Source: Ilyomonas limi (GTDB lineage Bacteria; Bacteroidota; Bacteroidia; Chitinophagales; Chitinophagaceae). Taken from it: a DNA stretch of 64,000 bases. Positions 1-8,643 of the stretch are shown one piece after another. Under the pieces are notes generated by a model. That model was given only the letters and a program-made list of their open reading frames with translations. It had not been told where the DNA came from and searched no databases. Location: contig NZ_SZQL01000002.1 of NCBI RefSeq assembly GCF_005233845.1, positions 124,001 through 188,000 of the forward strand, written 5' to 3'. Positions within the stretch are counted from its first letter, which is position 1. Each line of letters opens with the position of its first letter. Made by a program: the position numbers and the translations under genes.

Positions 1-2
1 CA

Positions 3-437
3 TATCAAACGCTGGCGGTAAATATGCGTGGCTTTAAGCAAAATATTGCCAATGGCAACAACAATATTGTGCTTAACAGCGAACTGCGGTTGCCGGTATT
101 TACCACCTTATTCAACAAACCTATTAATAATGCCTTTATCCGTAATTTTCAACTGATTCAGTTCATTGATTTAGGCACAGCCTGGGAAGGTAGTTTTACC
201 AATATCAAACGTCCTACAAGGGTGTATTCGCCCGACCCGAACACCGATCTGAATGCCAATAATAACCCTATACAAGTAAGACTGAAAGCCGGCGGTTTAG
301 GACCTTTGGCAGGGGGCTACGGCTTTGGTGCACGCAGCACCTTGCTCGGCTACTTCTTAAAATTTGATGTAGGCTATCCGATGCGCGGCTTGTTTAGAGA
401 GCCGGTGTATTATTTCTCATTAGGACTTGACTTTTAA
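3..437 (+). CDS. C-terminal end of an outer membrane beta-barrel protein (partial)
   Basis: The reading frame is open to the left edge, so only about 145 C-terminal residues are present. The visible part has alternating hydrophobic/polar beta-strands rich in Gly and aromatics (GGLGPLAGGYGFGARSTLL) and ends in Phe (FSLGLDF), the usual C-terminal signature of outer membrane barrels inserted by BamA. The pattern resembles the last strands of Omp85/surface-antigen (BamA/TamA-like) barrels, in which a soluble strand pair such as LRLPVF is followed by FIDLGTAW. Membership of the Omp85 family is inferred; barrel character is well supported. A strong terminator follows 20 bases after the stop, so this gene ends its transcript. 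Confidence 0.6.
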   Translation, partial: YQTLAVNMRGFKQNIANGNNNIVLNSELRLPVFTTLFNKPINNAFIRNFQLIQFIDLGTAWEGSFTNIKRPTRVYSPDPNTDLNANNNPIQVRLKAGGLGPLAGGYGFGARSTLLGYFLKFDVGYPMRGLFREPVYYFSLGLDF

Positions 438-794
438 GAACTATATTTTTGAGCGGGGAGGTTGCTGCAACAGCAACCTCCTTTTTTATTCTGGCAAGTT
501 AGTTATATATTGCAGCTCTTTCTTGATTTGTATATCTATTGTAATAGTGAGCCATATGGATATATTTTATTGAAATTCATAGTAGAAAAAAGGAATGATT
601 TTGTTGTTTTGCTAAAGCCGGAAAATAAATGCTAAAAACACACTTATTGCTCACCTGCCGGTGCCGGATTGTGTTAACAGGGCGACAAAATCACTGCATT
701 TACAGCTTAAAAAAAGATATAAATTAAACATTGGTTACTGAAGCCTATCGAATAGATGGGTTTTTTAATTTTTCAGTATTAAAAATTCCCCTGC
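438..794. other. Gene-free stretch upstream of the first ECF sigma gene
   Basis: Apart from the terminator at 457-487 there is no credible reading frame. A second, weaker hairpin at 741-763 (AAGCCTATC / GATGGGTTT with G-U pairs) runs into a T-rich tract about 30 bases before the sigma gene. It could be a leader attenuator or the end of a short transcript; neither is proven. Confidence 0.4.
457..487 (+). terminator. Rho-independent terminator after the barrel gene
   Basis: An 11-bp perfect stem (GGAGGTTGCTG, 457-467, with CAGCAACCTCC, 471-481) has a CAA loop and is followed by six T. Confidence 0.9.
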
Positions 795-1340
795 ATGCAT
801 TTAGATGATCAGGAACTCTTGCAACAATTCAGGCAAGCGGCAACAAAGGAAAAGGCGTTTACAGCTATTATAAAAAAGTACCAGGAAAAACTATACTGGC
901 ACATACGGCGCATGGTAGTGGACCATGACGATGCGAATGATGTGCTGCAAAATATGTTCATCAAAGTATGGAATGCACTGGACAACTTTAGAGAAGACAG
1001 CCAGTTATATACCTGGCTGTACCGCATAGCTACCAACGAATCGCTTACTTTTTTGCAGCAGCAAAAGCGCAGGTCGGCAGTAAGCCTGAGTGATGTGGAA
1101 AGCGGTTTATCCAACAAAGTGAAAGCTGACACCGGCTTTGATGCAAATAAATTAGAATGGAAGCTGCAACTGGCTATTCAGCAACTGCCTGAAAAGCAAC
1201 GCGCGGTATTTAACCTTCGCTATTATGATGAGATGCCTTACGAAGAAATGAGCCGGGTGCTGGAAACCAGCGAAGGCGCATTAAAAGCAAGCTACCATCA
1301 TGCAGTAAAAAAAATAGAGGAGTTTATCAAAAATCGTTAA
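795..1340 (+). CDS. ECF-family RNA polymerase sigma factor
   Basis: This 181-residue protein has the two-domain ECF layout. Region 2 (about residues 21-66) contains DHDDANDVLQNMFIKVW, matching the DAEDxxQExFxxxW consensus. Region 4 (about 125-178) contains LPEKQRAVFNLRYYDEMPYEEMS and a helix-turn-helix that contacts the -35 region. It should direct RNA polymerase to a small regulon. The next two genes, a membrane protein and a Spy-like secreted protein, form a compact unit typical of Bacteroidota sigma/anti-sigma loci, so this sigma factor is probably sequestered at the membrane until an envelope signal arrives. The signal cannot be read from sequence. Confidence 0.93.
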   Translation: MHLDDQELLQQFRQAATKEKAFTAIIKKYQEKLYWHIRRMVVDHDDANDVLQNMFIKVWNALDNFREDSQLYTWLYRIATNESLTFLQQQKRRSAVSLSDVESGLSNKVKADTGFDANKLEWKLQLAIQQLPEKQRAVFNLRYYDEMPYEEMSRVLETSEGALKASYHHAVKKIEEFIKNR

Positions 1341-1395
1341 ACTATAAAACAGACTATAAGTCGTAATTTGTTGATAGTAAATTTTTAATTACATT

Positions 1396-2130
1396 ATGAG
1401 GAACGAAATAAGAGATGAGTTGAAGGAAATAGCGGCTTCGCTTGCCAATATTGGCAACGAAAACTGCTATCGTGTTCCGGATAATTATTTTGAAGATGTT
1501 GCCGGTGAAGTAATGAGCAAAATACAGTTGCCCTTTACACAATTGCCGCTTACCCCACCTGCTCCCGACTATTTTGACGGACTTGCGGGCACTATACTAA
1601 ACAAAATAAAAAGCAATGGTACTATTGTTGAGGCAAATAACGAAGTAACCAGCGAATTAACCGAGCTCTCGCCTTTAGTGGCAGGGATAAAAAAAGAAAA
1701 CGTTTATACCGTACCGGCAGATTATTTTGCTAACTTTAAAGTAAACGTACCGGCAACAGCAGAAAAAACAAAAGTAGTGGCTATGCGGCCAACGACCCAT
1801 TGGGCGCGGTACGCAGCAGCAGCAGTGATTGTGGGCGTAATAGCAATAAGTGGAATGTTCTTGCTTAAAAATGATACTGCAATAAATGATACTGCTGTTA
1901 CTATAACAAAATACATTCCGTCCTTATCTTCGGTAAGCGATAATGCAATTGCCAGCTATCTTAAGGAATCGCCGGCAAATATGGATATAGTACTGCCAGT
2001 TTATGACGATAGTAAAATAAACGCCGGCAGCCTTACAGAACAATTGTTACAGGATGTAAGCGACTCCGATATTCAGGAATATTTACAGGAAAATCAGCAA
2101 CCGGGTGAAAAAGACATTAAAGGCATTTAA
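1396..2130 (+). CDS. One-TM membrane protein, candidate anti-sigma factor
   Basis: No named family is recognised with certainty. The 244-residue protein has about 135 N-terminal residues, one hydrophobic segment at about 138-157 (WARYAAAAVIVGVIAISG) and an acidic C-terminal tail of about 85 residues. The N-terminal part carries three related short motifs: YRVPDNYF (25-32), APDYF (56-60) and YTVPADYF (104-111), each followed by a helix. It begins 55 bases after the ECF sigma gene and is followed by a Spy-like gene, which is the position of anti-sigma factors in Bacteroidota. Anti-sigma function is inferred from context and topology; I see no zinc-binding HxxxCxxC motif. Confidence 0.6.
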   Translation: MRNEIRDELKEIAASLANIGNENCYRVPDNYFEDVAGEVMSKIQLPFTQLPLTPPAPDYFDGLAGTILNKIKSNGTIVEANNEVTSELTELSPLVAGIKKENVYTVPADYFANFKVNVPATAEKTKVVAMRPTTHWARYAAAAVIVGVIAISGMFLLKNDTAINDTAVTITKYIPSLSSVSDNAIASYLKESPANMDIVLPVYDDSKINAGSLTEQLLQDVSDSDIQEYLQENQQPGEKDIKGI

Positions 2131-2143
2131 ATCTCGATTAAAT

Positions 2144-2521
2144 ATGAGGAAAATTTTATTAATATTATTTTTGTGTATTAGCACTGCTTACTTTTGTAAT
2201 GCGCAGAAGGGAAAGGACGATATAAATACTGTAAAGATTGCGTATATAACTAATCAGCTCAATTTAACCCCCGCAGAAGCTCAAAAGTTTTGGCCTATTT
2301 ACAACCGTTATTTTAGCGAGGTAAAGAAAGCGCAACAGCAAAGCCCCAACGATATTGTAGCATTTCAGGAAAAATTGGTGAATATTCGTAAAAAGTACAA
2401 GCCGGAATTTAAAGATGTGTTAGGCTCAGACGAGCGGGTAAATAAAGCTTATACAGCAGAGGCAAAATTTATTGCACTGCTTAAGAACGAACTAAAGAAC
2501 CGGCGTAAAGATGATCAATAG
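2144..2521 (+). CDS. Secreted Spy/CpxP-like protein of the sigma operon
   Basis: The 125-residue product starts with a clear signal peptide (MRKILLILFLCISTAYFCNAQ). The mature part is helical and contains ITNQLNLTPAEAQKFWPIYNRY, a variant of the LTxxQ motif of Spy/CpxP-type periplasmic proteins. Such proteins are often annotated in Bacteroidota as sensors of ECF-type sigma factors. An ATG at 2105 would give 13 extra residues, but it overlaps the upstream gene and hides the signal peptide, so 2144 is preferred. It lies 13 bases after the membrane protein gene and is probably co-transcribed. A role in sensing or buffering periplasmic stress is inferred. Confidence 0.7.
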   Translation: MRKILLILFLCISTAYFCNAQKGKDDINTVKIAYITNQLNLTPAEAQKFWPIYNRYFSEVKKAQQQSPNDIVAFQEKLVNIRKKYKPEFKDVLGSDERVNKAYTAEAKFIALLKNELKNRRKDDQ

Positions 2522-2848
2522 GAGTAATTTTTCTAAAACTATTACTGGTGGTCTCCAAAAAATAGAAGATTATTATTTATAATATAAACTTGGTGTTTTT
2601 CATAGGTTAGCAACGGCCAGCTCTTTTTAGGGCGGGCCTCATTTGTAAGGTGTCTCACAATTTTTATTTCCGTTATCTTTATTATGTACATAAATGGTAT
2701 AATACCATTTTCAATTAAGTAGCGTGAATGTATGCTTAATTCAAAGTTCCAAGCTTATAGTTTACAGCTTGCAGCTTTTATAGTTTGTCTGAATCCAGCA
2801 TTATTACCTTTAATAGCGCAGTTTAATGCCCTGTACTTTCCGGCAGCC
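2522..2848. other. Gene-free stretch between convergent genes
   Basis: No plausible gene is seen. A perfect 9-bp inverted repeat (AAATGGTAT-A-ATACCATTT) lies at 2692-2710 without a proper T-run. A stretch at 2745-2780 is rich in TTACAGCTTGCAGC-type repeats. No convincing terminator separates the sigma operon from the convergent transporter gene. Confidence 0.4.
2692..2710. repeat. Perfect 9-bp inverted repeat
   Basis: Arms AAATGGTAT and ATACCATTT surround one central A. The size fits a dimeric regulator site, but both flanking genes end towards it, so a weak terminator or chance are equally possible. Confidence 0.4.
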
Positions 2849-4213
2849 TTATATTTTCTTGTTTTTCCACCTGCCGCTACGCATATATAAAAATGAAGGG
2901 GTAAAAATAGAAATCCAGTATAGCCACTCGCTCATCCAGCCCACCACAATAGATAAATGCAGTACCTCAAATACAAGCCATACATAAATGCAGTACAATG
3001 TGATAGCCAGCATTTCGGTATATAAATTTATCCGGCTATTGCCAGTACCTACCACAGCATTCAGCCAAACGGCAGCTACAGGCTGCATGACCAGTGCTGC
3101 TGAAACTACGTGCATAACTGGTATAGCGCCTTCAATAAAGCTTTCACTTTGCCCGTAAATAGAAAAAAATAAGTGTGGTATCATATTCAAAATGGTACAA
3201 ACTGTTAAAGCTACCAGTACGCCAAGCTTTACAATTCTTCTTATCAAAGGCAGTACTTCCTCTTGCCGCCCTTGCCCTATCACATTGCTCACCATGGCGT
3301 TGCCCGCTGCGGCAAACGACCATCCGAAACACCCAAAAAGCCCAAATACATTGCGCATACTGTTGGATATAGCCAGATCGGTAACGGTATGGTTGCGCTC
3401 AATAAGAATATAAAAAAACTCCCAGCTTGTAAGGCTGATAGCAAATTGCAGAGCGAGTGGCGCCGATTGCGTAAGGACGAGTTTTATTTCCTGCTTGTTG
3501 ATATGCAGTCCTGTAAATAGGTGCAACTGTCGGCTGATGCCGCGGTTTTTCATTAGTGCATATATTACTGCCAAACCTGTAAACTCTGCAATGATAGAAG
3601 CAAGCGCTGCACCATTAAAGCCCATCTTAGGAAGCAGGAAAGCGCCGGTTATCAGGCTGTAATCGAAAAAAACATTCGCAACTGTTTCGGCTAAGGTGCC
3701 AATTACCAAAAAACGGCTGTTATTGGTGCCTACCAGCAGTGCATTGCGCATTTGATATAAATACAAAAAAGGCAAGCCCCACATACGGATATACAGAAAG
3801 CTCAGTGCTTTTTGAGCATGGTCGGGATTGTGTAGTACATAACGTAATACAACCGGTGCAACAGTATAAGTAATAATAATATTAACGGCACTTATTACAA
3901 GAGAAATCAGTACCCCATTTTGAAACAAACTGCCAATAGCTGCAATCCGGTTTTCGCCGGCACGCCTTGCGATAAGCGCCTGCAAACCATTGTTTAACCC
4001 GAGGCCAATGCAGGAGAATATTAAATAATACACGCCGGTAATAGCCGCAATGCCCAGGTATTCGGTTGGTAAAAAATGCCCGATGAAAATATTGTTGGTA
4101 ATAAAGTTGAGCTGCGGCACCAGCATAGAAGCAGCTATAGGCATAGCTAATTTAAGGATATGCCGGTAACTGGTAGAAACCTGTAATTGTAACGAGGCTG
4201 CCATGCTGCTCAT
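2849..4213 (-). CDS. MATE-family efflux transporter
   Basis: The product (about 454 residues) has roughly twelve hydrophobic segments in two similar halves, as in MATE (MatE) cation-coupled drug or metabolite antiporters. Family-like segments include LAMPIAASMLVPQLNFITNNIFIGHF near the N-terminus and LTQSAPLALQFAISL at the start of the second half. Two residues of the usual length variation aside, it appears complete. An upstream ATG at 4258 is possible, but a TAGTTTTG promoter-like motif lies just before the ATG at 4213, so the shorter form starting at 4213 or 4204 is favoured. The substrate cannot be predicted. It is transcribed alone, towards the sigma operon. Confidence 0.9.
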   Translation of the reverse strand: MSSMAASLQLQVSTSYRHILKLAMPIAASMLVPQLNFITNNIFIGHFLPTEYLGIAAITGVYYLIFSCIGLGLNNGLQALIARRAGENRIAAIGSLFQNGVLISLVISAVNIIITYTVAPVVLRYVLHNPDHAQKALSFLYIRMWGLPFLYLYQMRNALLVGTNNSRFLVIGTLAETVANVFFDYSLITGAFLLPKMGFNGAALASIIAEFTGLAVIYALMKNRGISRQLHLFTGLHINKQEIKLVLTQSAPLALQFAISLTSWEFFYILIERNHTVTDLAISNSMRNVFGLFGCFGWSFAAAGNAMVSNVIGQGRQEEVLPLIRRIVKLGVLVALTVCTILNMIPHLFFSIYGQSESFIEGAIPVMHVVSAALVMQPVAAVWLNAVVGTGNSRINLYTEMLAITLYCIYVWLVFEVLHLSIVVGWMSEWLYWISIFTPSFLYMRSGRWKNKKI

Positions 4214-4346
4214 GCGCACAAAACTAATGGTAGCAGTTAATAGTACACCAACCGGCATGTACCGGTTGATTATTTTTTGGATGAATGGTGTATTTCAGCA
4301 GCAAGATTGCAGGCTGATGCAAAAGATAATTAAATTACAACACGAA

Positions 4347-5810
4347 CTAACGTAACGATTTGGTGAAGCCCAGCTTTATACCATAATCCAGCAAATGTTC
4401 GCGAATAGGATAGCCGCCGCCATAAGTAGGCAAGTGCTGATAGCGAAACTGCGGGCCGATTTGCCAGCGAAATGCACCCAGTTTATAACTAATGTAGGCT
4501 TCTACACTGGAGTTGATATTCCAGTTGCGCATCAGCAGTGAGCCATCGGCATAGTTTTTATAATCGGTGGTAATAACAAAGGGCTCTTTATCAAAAGTAT
4601 ATGTAGGCTGTACCGTAGCAGCTACATTGATGGTAACTGTACCGTTTGTGCCGGCAAACACTTTGTAATCCATTCCTATTGGTGCAGCTATCTCATAATA
4701 CCGGTTGCGCAATACAATAGGATCTGCATTGTTTTGTGTATAATGTGCCGATGTAGCAAGCGCATCTGTAGTTGCACTGCTGCCTTCCTGAATATCGTTG
4801 GGTGCAGGCGGCCAGGCAGCCGGATACGCTGCTATATTATATTGCCTTACATTAAACTGCAAACCCGATTTTACCGTAAAACGGTTATTCAACTGGTAGC
4901 CCAATGCAAAACCCACTTCAGCACCAATAGAAGGTGTATGCTTTACTATATTATTGATGTCAATTTTGTAATTGGCAGATAAAGGTATAGCGGTATAAGC
5001 TCTTGCTGCCTTACCTTTTGCATCGGTAAGCTGGCGGTAGCTAACAGAAGGAGTAATGTAAAACTGGAAATTGAATTTAGAGAGCTTTTTAAGAATAATA
5101 TCATTGGCATTCAGCAGCGGGTAGCTTCTCCATATTTCTTCATTATCAATATTTGCCAACGAATATTGCATCAGGCTACCAGATTTTAACCCTGGAAAAT
5201 TCATCAAGCCTAAGGTGCTGAAATACATAGAGGCCGGCTTACCTGCATTAGGAACAGTTGCAACTTCCTCGTTGCTGTTTCTGGCTGCTGCAATTTCCAG
5301 AGCCGTTAATGCCGGTGCTTTTACAACGGCAGTCGCTATACTGGCAGGGTTTATAGCCGCTTTAGCCTGAATTAAAGCGACATCACCTTTACCTGCGTAA
5401 TTTTCTATACCGTGTTTGCTGATAATGCTAAGCTGTTCTTTATTCACTTTATCATTTACAGCCTCAATGGTATTTTGTGTTATTTTATCGGTATAAGCGT
5501 GTTGTACAGGCGAATTTTCGGCAGCATTGGTACGGTTGGCGAGTGCAGTTTCGGTATTAGCAATAGTTGAGGCAGTAGTATAAACAGCTACATTTTTTTT
5601 CATGCGTTCTTCCGGCTTCATCAGCAGTGTACTTGCCACAAGCGAGGCGATAATGAAAATAGAAATGTAAGTGAGTGCCGGCCACCGGGTTTCGCCATGT
5701 AGCGTAAGCTGTATGTTTCGCCACAGTTTATCCGATGGATACATCCGATGGTCATCTGCCTGCTTCCGCAGAAAATCTTCCAGTTCATCATTGTACAATG
5801 GGGTCCTCAT
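4347..5810 (-). CDS. One-TM protein with barrel-like C-terminus, in a sigma factor operon
   Basis: The 487-residue protein begins with a short cytoplasmic segment (DELEDFLRKQADDHRMYPSD), then one hydrophobic segment at about 44-64 (ALTYISIFIIASLVASTLLM), then about 170 Ala/Asn/Thr-rich low-complexity residues. From about residue 245 it has amphipathic beta-strands (FQFYITPSVSYRQL, YKLGAFRWQIGPQFRYQ) ending in LGFTKSLR. The last part looks like a porin-type or OmpA-like barrel. It starts 6 bases after the second ECF sigma gene, so the N-terminal segment plausibly binds that sigma factor. An inner-membrane anchor and an outer-membrane barrel in one chain would span the periplasm; this is inferred. 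Confidence 0.65.
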   Translation of the reverse strand: MRTPLYNDELEDFLRKQADDHRMYPSDKLWRNIQLTLHGETRWPALTYISIFIIASLVASTLLMKPEERMKKNVAVYTTASTIANTETALANRTNAAENSPVQHAYTDKITQNTIEAVNDKVNKEQLSIISKHGIENYAGKGDVALIQAKAAINPASIATAVVKAPALTALEIAAARNSNEEVATVPNAGKPASMYFSTLGLMNFPGLKSGSLMQYSLANIDNEEIWRSYPLLNANDIILKKLSKFNFQFYITPSVSYRQLTDAKGKAARAYTAIPLSANYKIDINNIVKHTPSIGAEVGFALGYQLNNRFTVKSGLQFNVRQYNIAAYPAAWPPAPNDIQEGSSATTDALATSAHYTQNNADPIVLRNRYYEIAAPIGMDYKVFAGTNGTVTINVAATVQPTYTFDKEPFVITTDYKNYADGSLLMRNWNINSSVEAYISYKLGAFRWQIGPQFRYQHLPTYGGGYPIREHLLDYGIKLGFTKSLR

Positions 5811-5816
5811 CTCAGT

Positions 5817-6404
5817 TCAGTTTGTAGTGGCGCCAAGGGATGCAATAAAACCAGCATCCATATTGGGCTTCTCAATAATTCTTTTCTTAATCAGTATAGC
5901 TTCAAGCATGTTTCTCGACCGCGTATATTGGCTACGGCTGGTGCTCTCTTCTATATCCAGCATTTCTGCTATTTCTTTGTGGCTGTATCCTTCTATAGCA
6001 TACAGATTTAATACAGTGCGATAACCAATTGGCAGTAGTCTTATACATTCTACTACCTGTTTTGCCTGCATAATAGAAGGCAGGGTTTCTTCTTTTACAT
6101 GCAGGGCGCTGGCATGCTCCAGATCAAGGCTTTCATTAAAGCGTTTGTTCTTCTTTAAAAGATTAATGCAAGTGTGTACAATAATGCGTCTTACCCAGCC
6201 TTCAAATGCACCTTTGTTTTCAAAAGTATGTATTTGCATAAATACCTTGATAAAGCCCTCCTGCAACATATCTTCGGCATCTTCCCTGCTTTGTGCAAAG
6301 CGGTAGCATACGGGCAGCATTTTGGGGCTGAACCTGTTGTATAGCTCACGTTGTGCAGCAGGGTCGTTTTGTATGCAACCCAAAATCAGTGCATCAATAT
6401 TCAT
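5817..6404 (-). CDS. ECF-family RNA polymerase sigma factor
   Basis: This 195-residue ECF sigma factor has region 2 at about residues 22-62 (SREDAEDMLQEGFIKVF, close to the consensus) and region 4 at about 110-165 (LPIGYRTVLNLYAIEGYSHKEIAEMLDIEESTSRSQYTRSR) with a clear helix-turn-helix. The helix-turn-helix is of the type seen in Bacteroidota ECF factors linked to membrane anti-sigma proteins. It is the first gene of a two-gene operon with the barrel-like membrane protein, with a 6-base gap. It is transcribed divergently from the serine hydrolase gene, with 239 bases between the starts. The regulon is unknown. Confidence 0.92.
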   Translation of the reverse strand: MNIDALILGCIQNDPAAQRELYNRFSPKMLPVCYRFAQSREDAEDMLQEGFIKVFMQIHTFENKGAFEGWVRRIIVHTCINLLKKNKRFNESLDLEHASALHVKEETLPSIMQAKQVVECIRLLPIGYRTVLNLYAIEGYSHKEIAEMLDIEESTSRSQYTRSRNMLEAILIKKRIIEKPNMDAGFIASLGATTN

Positions 6405-6625
6405 TCGTAGGCAAATTATTTACCACATAAAATTAGACAAGTTTAACAACATATTGCTGCATTGGTTACGAATAATTTTTTATAGCAGAAAGAATAAACA
6501 ATAAAACAAAAACAATAAGTATCAAGAAAAATGTAAATCGGGCATGTGGAATACACCTTAAACAACATTGGTGAACTTATTGTTACAACTTTCCTAATAC
6601 AATTTTTGCCTTTTGTGTTTCACCT

Positions 6626-6633
6626 TACATTTG
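6626..6633 (+). promoter_or_regulatory. Candidate -7 element for the serine hydrolase gene
   Basis: TACATTTG matches TAnnTTTG. A TTTG 17 bases upstream (6605-6608) could be the -33 element. The leader would be only a few bases long, so this is tentative. Confidence 0.35.
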
Positions 6634-6643
6634 CCCATCTCTT

Positions 6644-7804
6644 ATGAAAGGCTTTTTATATTTTTTTCTCTTTTTCAATATCGCTGTAGCTACCGTTAGC
6701 TGCACTTCTCAGGCTGAAAAAACGAACGAACTTAATCACCGTAAAAGGCTGACCTCGGCCGGTGATTTTCACTTTAGAAAACTGGCACCTGCAGAAGAAC
6801 ATTACTATGCACAGGCAACTAAAGATTATTACGATTCGCACCTGGGGAAAACCGGTTTTAATGGTGCCATACTGTTAGCAAAGAACGGACAGATAGTGTT
6901 TGAAGATTACCGTGGTGTTGCCGACTTCAAAAAGCTTACGCCAGTTACATCCAATACGCCGTTTCATTTAGCTTCTATATCCAAAACATTTACCGGCATG
7001 GAAGTGCTAAAACTATGGGAACAAGGCAGACTGTCGCTTAACGATTCGCTGCAACAATATTTTCCGCAGTTTCCTTATCATGGCATCAATATCCGCATGT
7101 TGCTCGACCACCGGAGCGGGCTGCCCAATTACCTGTACTTCATGGATTCGGTTTGGGATAAAAAGAAAAAAGCTACCAACGAAGATGTGTTAAACTTCAT
7201 GATTGCGCACCAGCCCAAAGCCGACGCTCCGCCCAATCGCGTATATCACTATTGCAACACCAATTTTGTATTGCTGGCGCTGATAATAGAAAAAGTAACG
7301 CACCAGCCTTTTCCGCAATTTATGAAAGACAGTGTATTTACCCCCTTGGGTATGAACAATACGTTTGTCTTTTCCATACAGGATACGCTTAGTTATGTTC
7401 CTACTTATGCAGGCAGCCGCCCTTATCCCATGGACCATTTAGATTGCACATACGGCGATAAAAATGTGTACAGCACCGTACGTGACTTGCTGCAATGGGA
7501 TAAAGCCTTGTATCAGCACACTTTTGTAACTAAAACAGCTTTAGACTCCGCCTTTCTGCCACGCAGCAACGAACGAAAGTCTATGCACAACTACGGACTT
7601 GGCTGGCATTTATATTTTAATAATGGCGACACGCTGGTGTATCACAATGGGAAATGGCATGGCAGCAACACCGTATTTACAAGATTTATGCAGGATACCG
7701 CTACCATTATTGTTTTAGGCAATAAGTTAAACCGTGCTATTTATCAATCCAAAGACATGGGCGTTATCTTTACCGGGCACAAGGATACCGCCGAACTGGA
7801 ATAA
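6644..7804 (+). CDS. Serine hydrolase lipoprotein (beta-lactamase class C / PBP4-like)
   Basis: The 386-residue protein has a lipoprotein signal with lipobox ending at Cys20 (TVSC). The beta-lactamase (Pfam Beta-lactamase) fold follows from about residue 65. All three class C-type motifs are visible: SxxK as SISK (111-114), YxN as YCN (203-205), and an HNG triad in VYHNGKWHG near residue 335 in place of KTG. HxG is usual for esterases and D-peptidases of this superfamily rather than true AmpC enzymes. It should be anchored in the envelope and act on peptidoglycan peptides or esters. Nothing suggests antibiotic resistance. Confidence 0.88.
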   Translation: MKGFLYFFLFFNIAVATVSCTSQAEKTNELNHRKRLTSAGDFHFRKLAPAEEHYYAQATKDYYDSHLGKTGFNGAILLAKNGQIVFEDYRGVADFKKLTPVTSNTPFHLASISKTFTGMEVLKLWEQGRLSLNDSLQQYFPQFPYHGINIRMLLDHRSGLPNYLYFMDSVWDKKKKATNEDVLNFMIAHQPKADAPPNRVYHYCNTNFVLLALIIEKVTHQPFPQFMKDSVFTPLGMNNTFVFSIQDTLSYVPTYAGSRPYPMDHLDCTYGDKNVYSTVRDLLQWDKALYQHTFVTKTALDSAFLPRSNERKSMHNYGLGWHLYFNNGDTLVYHNGKWHGSNTVFTRFMQDTATIIVLGNKLNRAIYQSKDMGVIFTGHKDTAELE

Positions 7805-7868
7805 GCAGGCGGAGATTTGGAGGTGATTGTTGGGCCATTGAAAAAATTATAGGAATTGTCTGATTTAT

Positions 7869-7914
7869 AAACGGTTCCCAAACTTCATAAAGGTTCGGAA
7901 CTGTTTGTTTTTTA
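7869..7914 (+). terminator. Probable terminator after the serine hydrolase gene
   Basis: AAACGGTTCC (7869-7878) pairs with GGAACTGTTT (7897-7906) over 10 bp with one G-U pair, and GTTTTTTAT follows. The loop is long (18 nt) and partly paired. It shares the GGTTCC core of the hairpins at 14937 and 21028. Confidence 0.55.
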
Positions 7915-8065
7915 TCTATGTGCGGCGCTGTGTTCTTCCCCAACTCCACAGCTAAAAAGGTGTTTCTTTGTTTAAAATAAAAGCAAGTAATACTATTTTT
8001 AAGAGCATAACATAGGATGTATTTTGCTCAAAGCTTATCACAGTATAAGTAATTACAAACCTGTG

Positions 8066-8635
8066 TTACGGACGAATGATATACGGCTGTCCGTATTGCC
8101 ATTTGATGATGGATGATGGTGCGCACAATGCTGCTTCATCGCGGCGATACTGCACTACATAATCTACTCCATTAATAATGTCCACACTTATTTCAGAGAA
8201 ATTTGCCGGTGAGGCATCACCCGAAATATTTGCCGATGTACTTACCAGCGGCTTGTGCAAACGCTTGATCAAATGCCTGCAAAACTCATCTTTACAAATA
8301 CGTATAGCTATCGAGCCATCGGCAGCTATCACATTATCTGCAAGCCCAAGCGCATGCTCGTAAATAACAGTAGTGGGCTTTGTTGCCTGCTGCAGGTAAT
8401 CAAACACGGCAAGGTCGGGCGAGGCGGCATATTGCAGTACTTCTTTTTCATCAGCCACCAACACCACAAAACTTTTATAATCGGGGCGTTGTTTTAAACC
8501 AACAATTTTCTCAACTGCATTAGCGTCTGTAGCATCGCAACCAATACCCCAAATGGTATCGGTAGGATACAAAATAGTACCGCCGCTTTTAAGTACAGTA
8601 AGACATTGCTCTATATCGTTCTCAAATACTGACAT
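8066..8635 (-). CDS. tsaC: L-threonylcarbamoyladenylate synthase (TsaC/YrdC)
   Basis: It makes threonylcarbamoyl-AMP from threonine, bicarbonate and ATP, the first step of t6A37 modification of ANN-decoding tRNAs. The 189-residue protein is the short YrdC-type form without the C-terminal Sua5 extension. Family motifs are GGTILYPTDTIWGIGCDATD near the N-terminus, VGLKQRP (the KxR motif, about residues 46-52) and PLVSTSANISGDASP (about 130-145). It lies 8 bases downstream of a glycosyltransferase gene and is probably co-transcribed with it. The partner gene tsaB is in the same window at 42.9-43.6 kb. Confidence 0.95.
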   Translation of the reverse strand: MSVFENDIEQCLTVLKSGGTILYPTDTIWGIGCDATDANAVEKIVGLKQRPDYKSFVVLVADEKEVLQYAASPDLAVFDYLQQATKPTTVIYEHALGLADNVIAADGSIAIRICKDEFCRHLIKRLHKPLVSTSANISGDASPANFSEISVDIINGVDYVVQYRRDEAALCAPSSIIKWQYGQPYIIRP

Positions 8636-8643
8636 AACTTAGT

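Noticed and set aside
809-1132. A 107-codon frame on the opposite strand of the first sigma gene
   Set aside because: It is a shadow of the sigma coding sequence; Cys/Ser/Phe-rich composition and no own promoter.
7805-8065. Possible small gene in the gap after the serine hydrolase
   Set aside because: Only a hairpin and AT-rich DNA are present; no frame with plausible composition.
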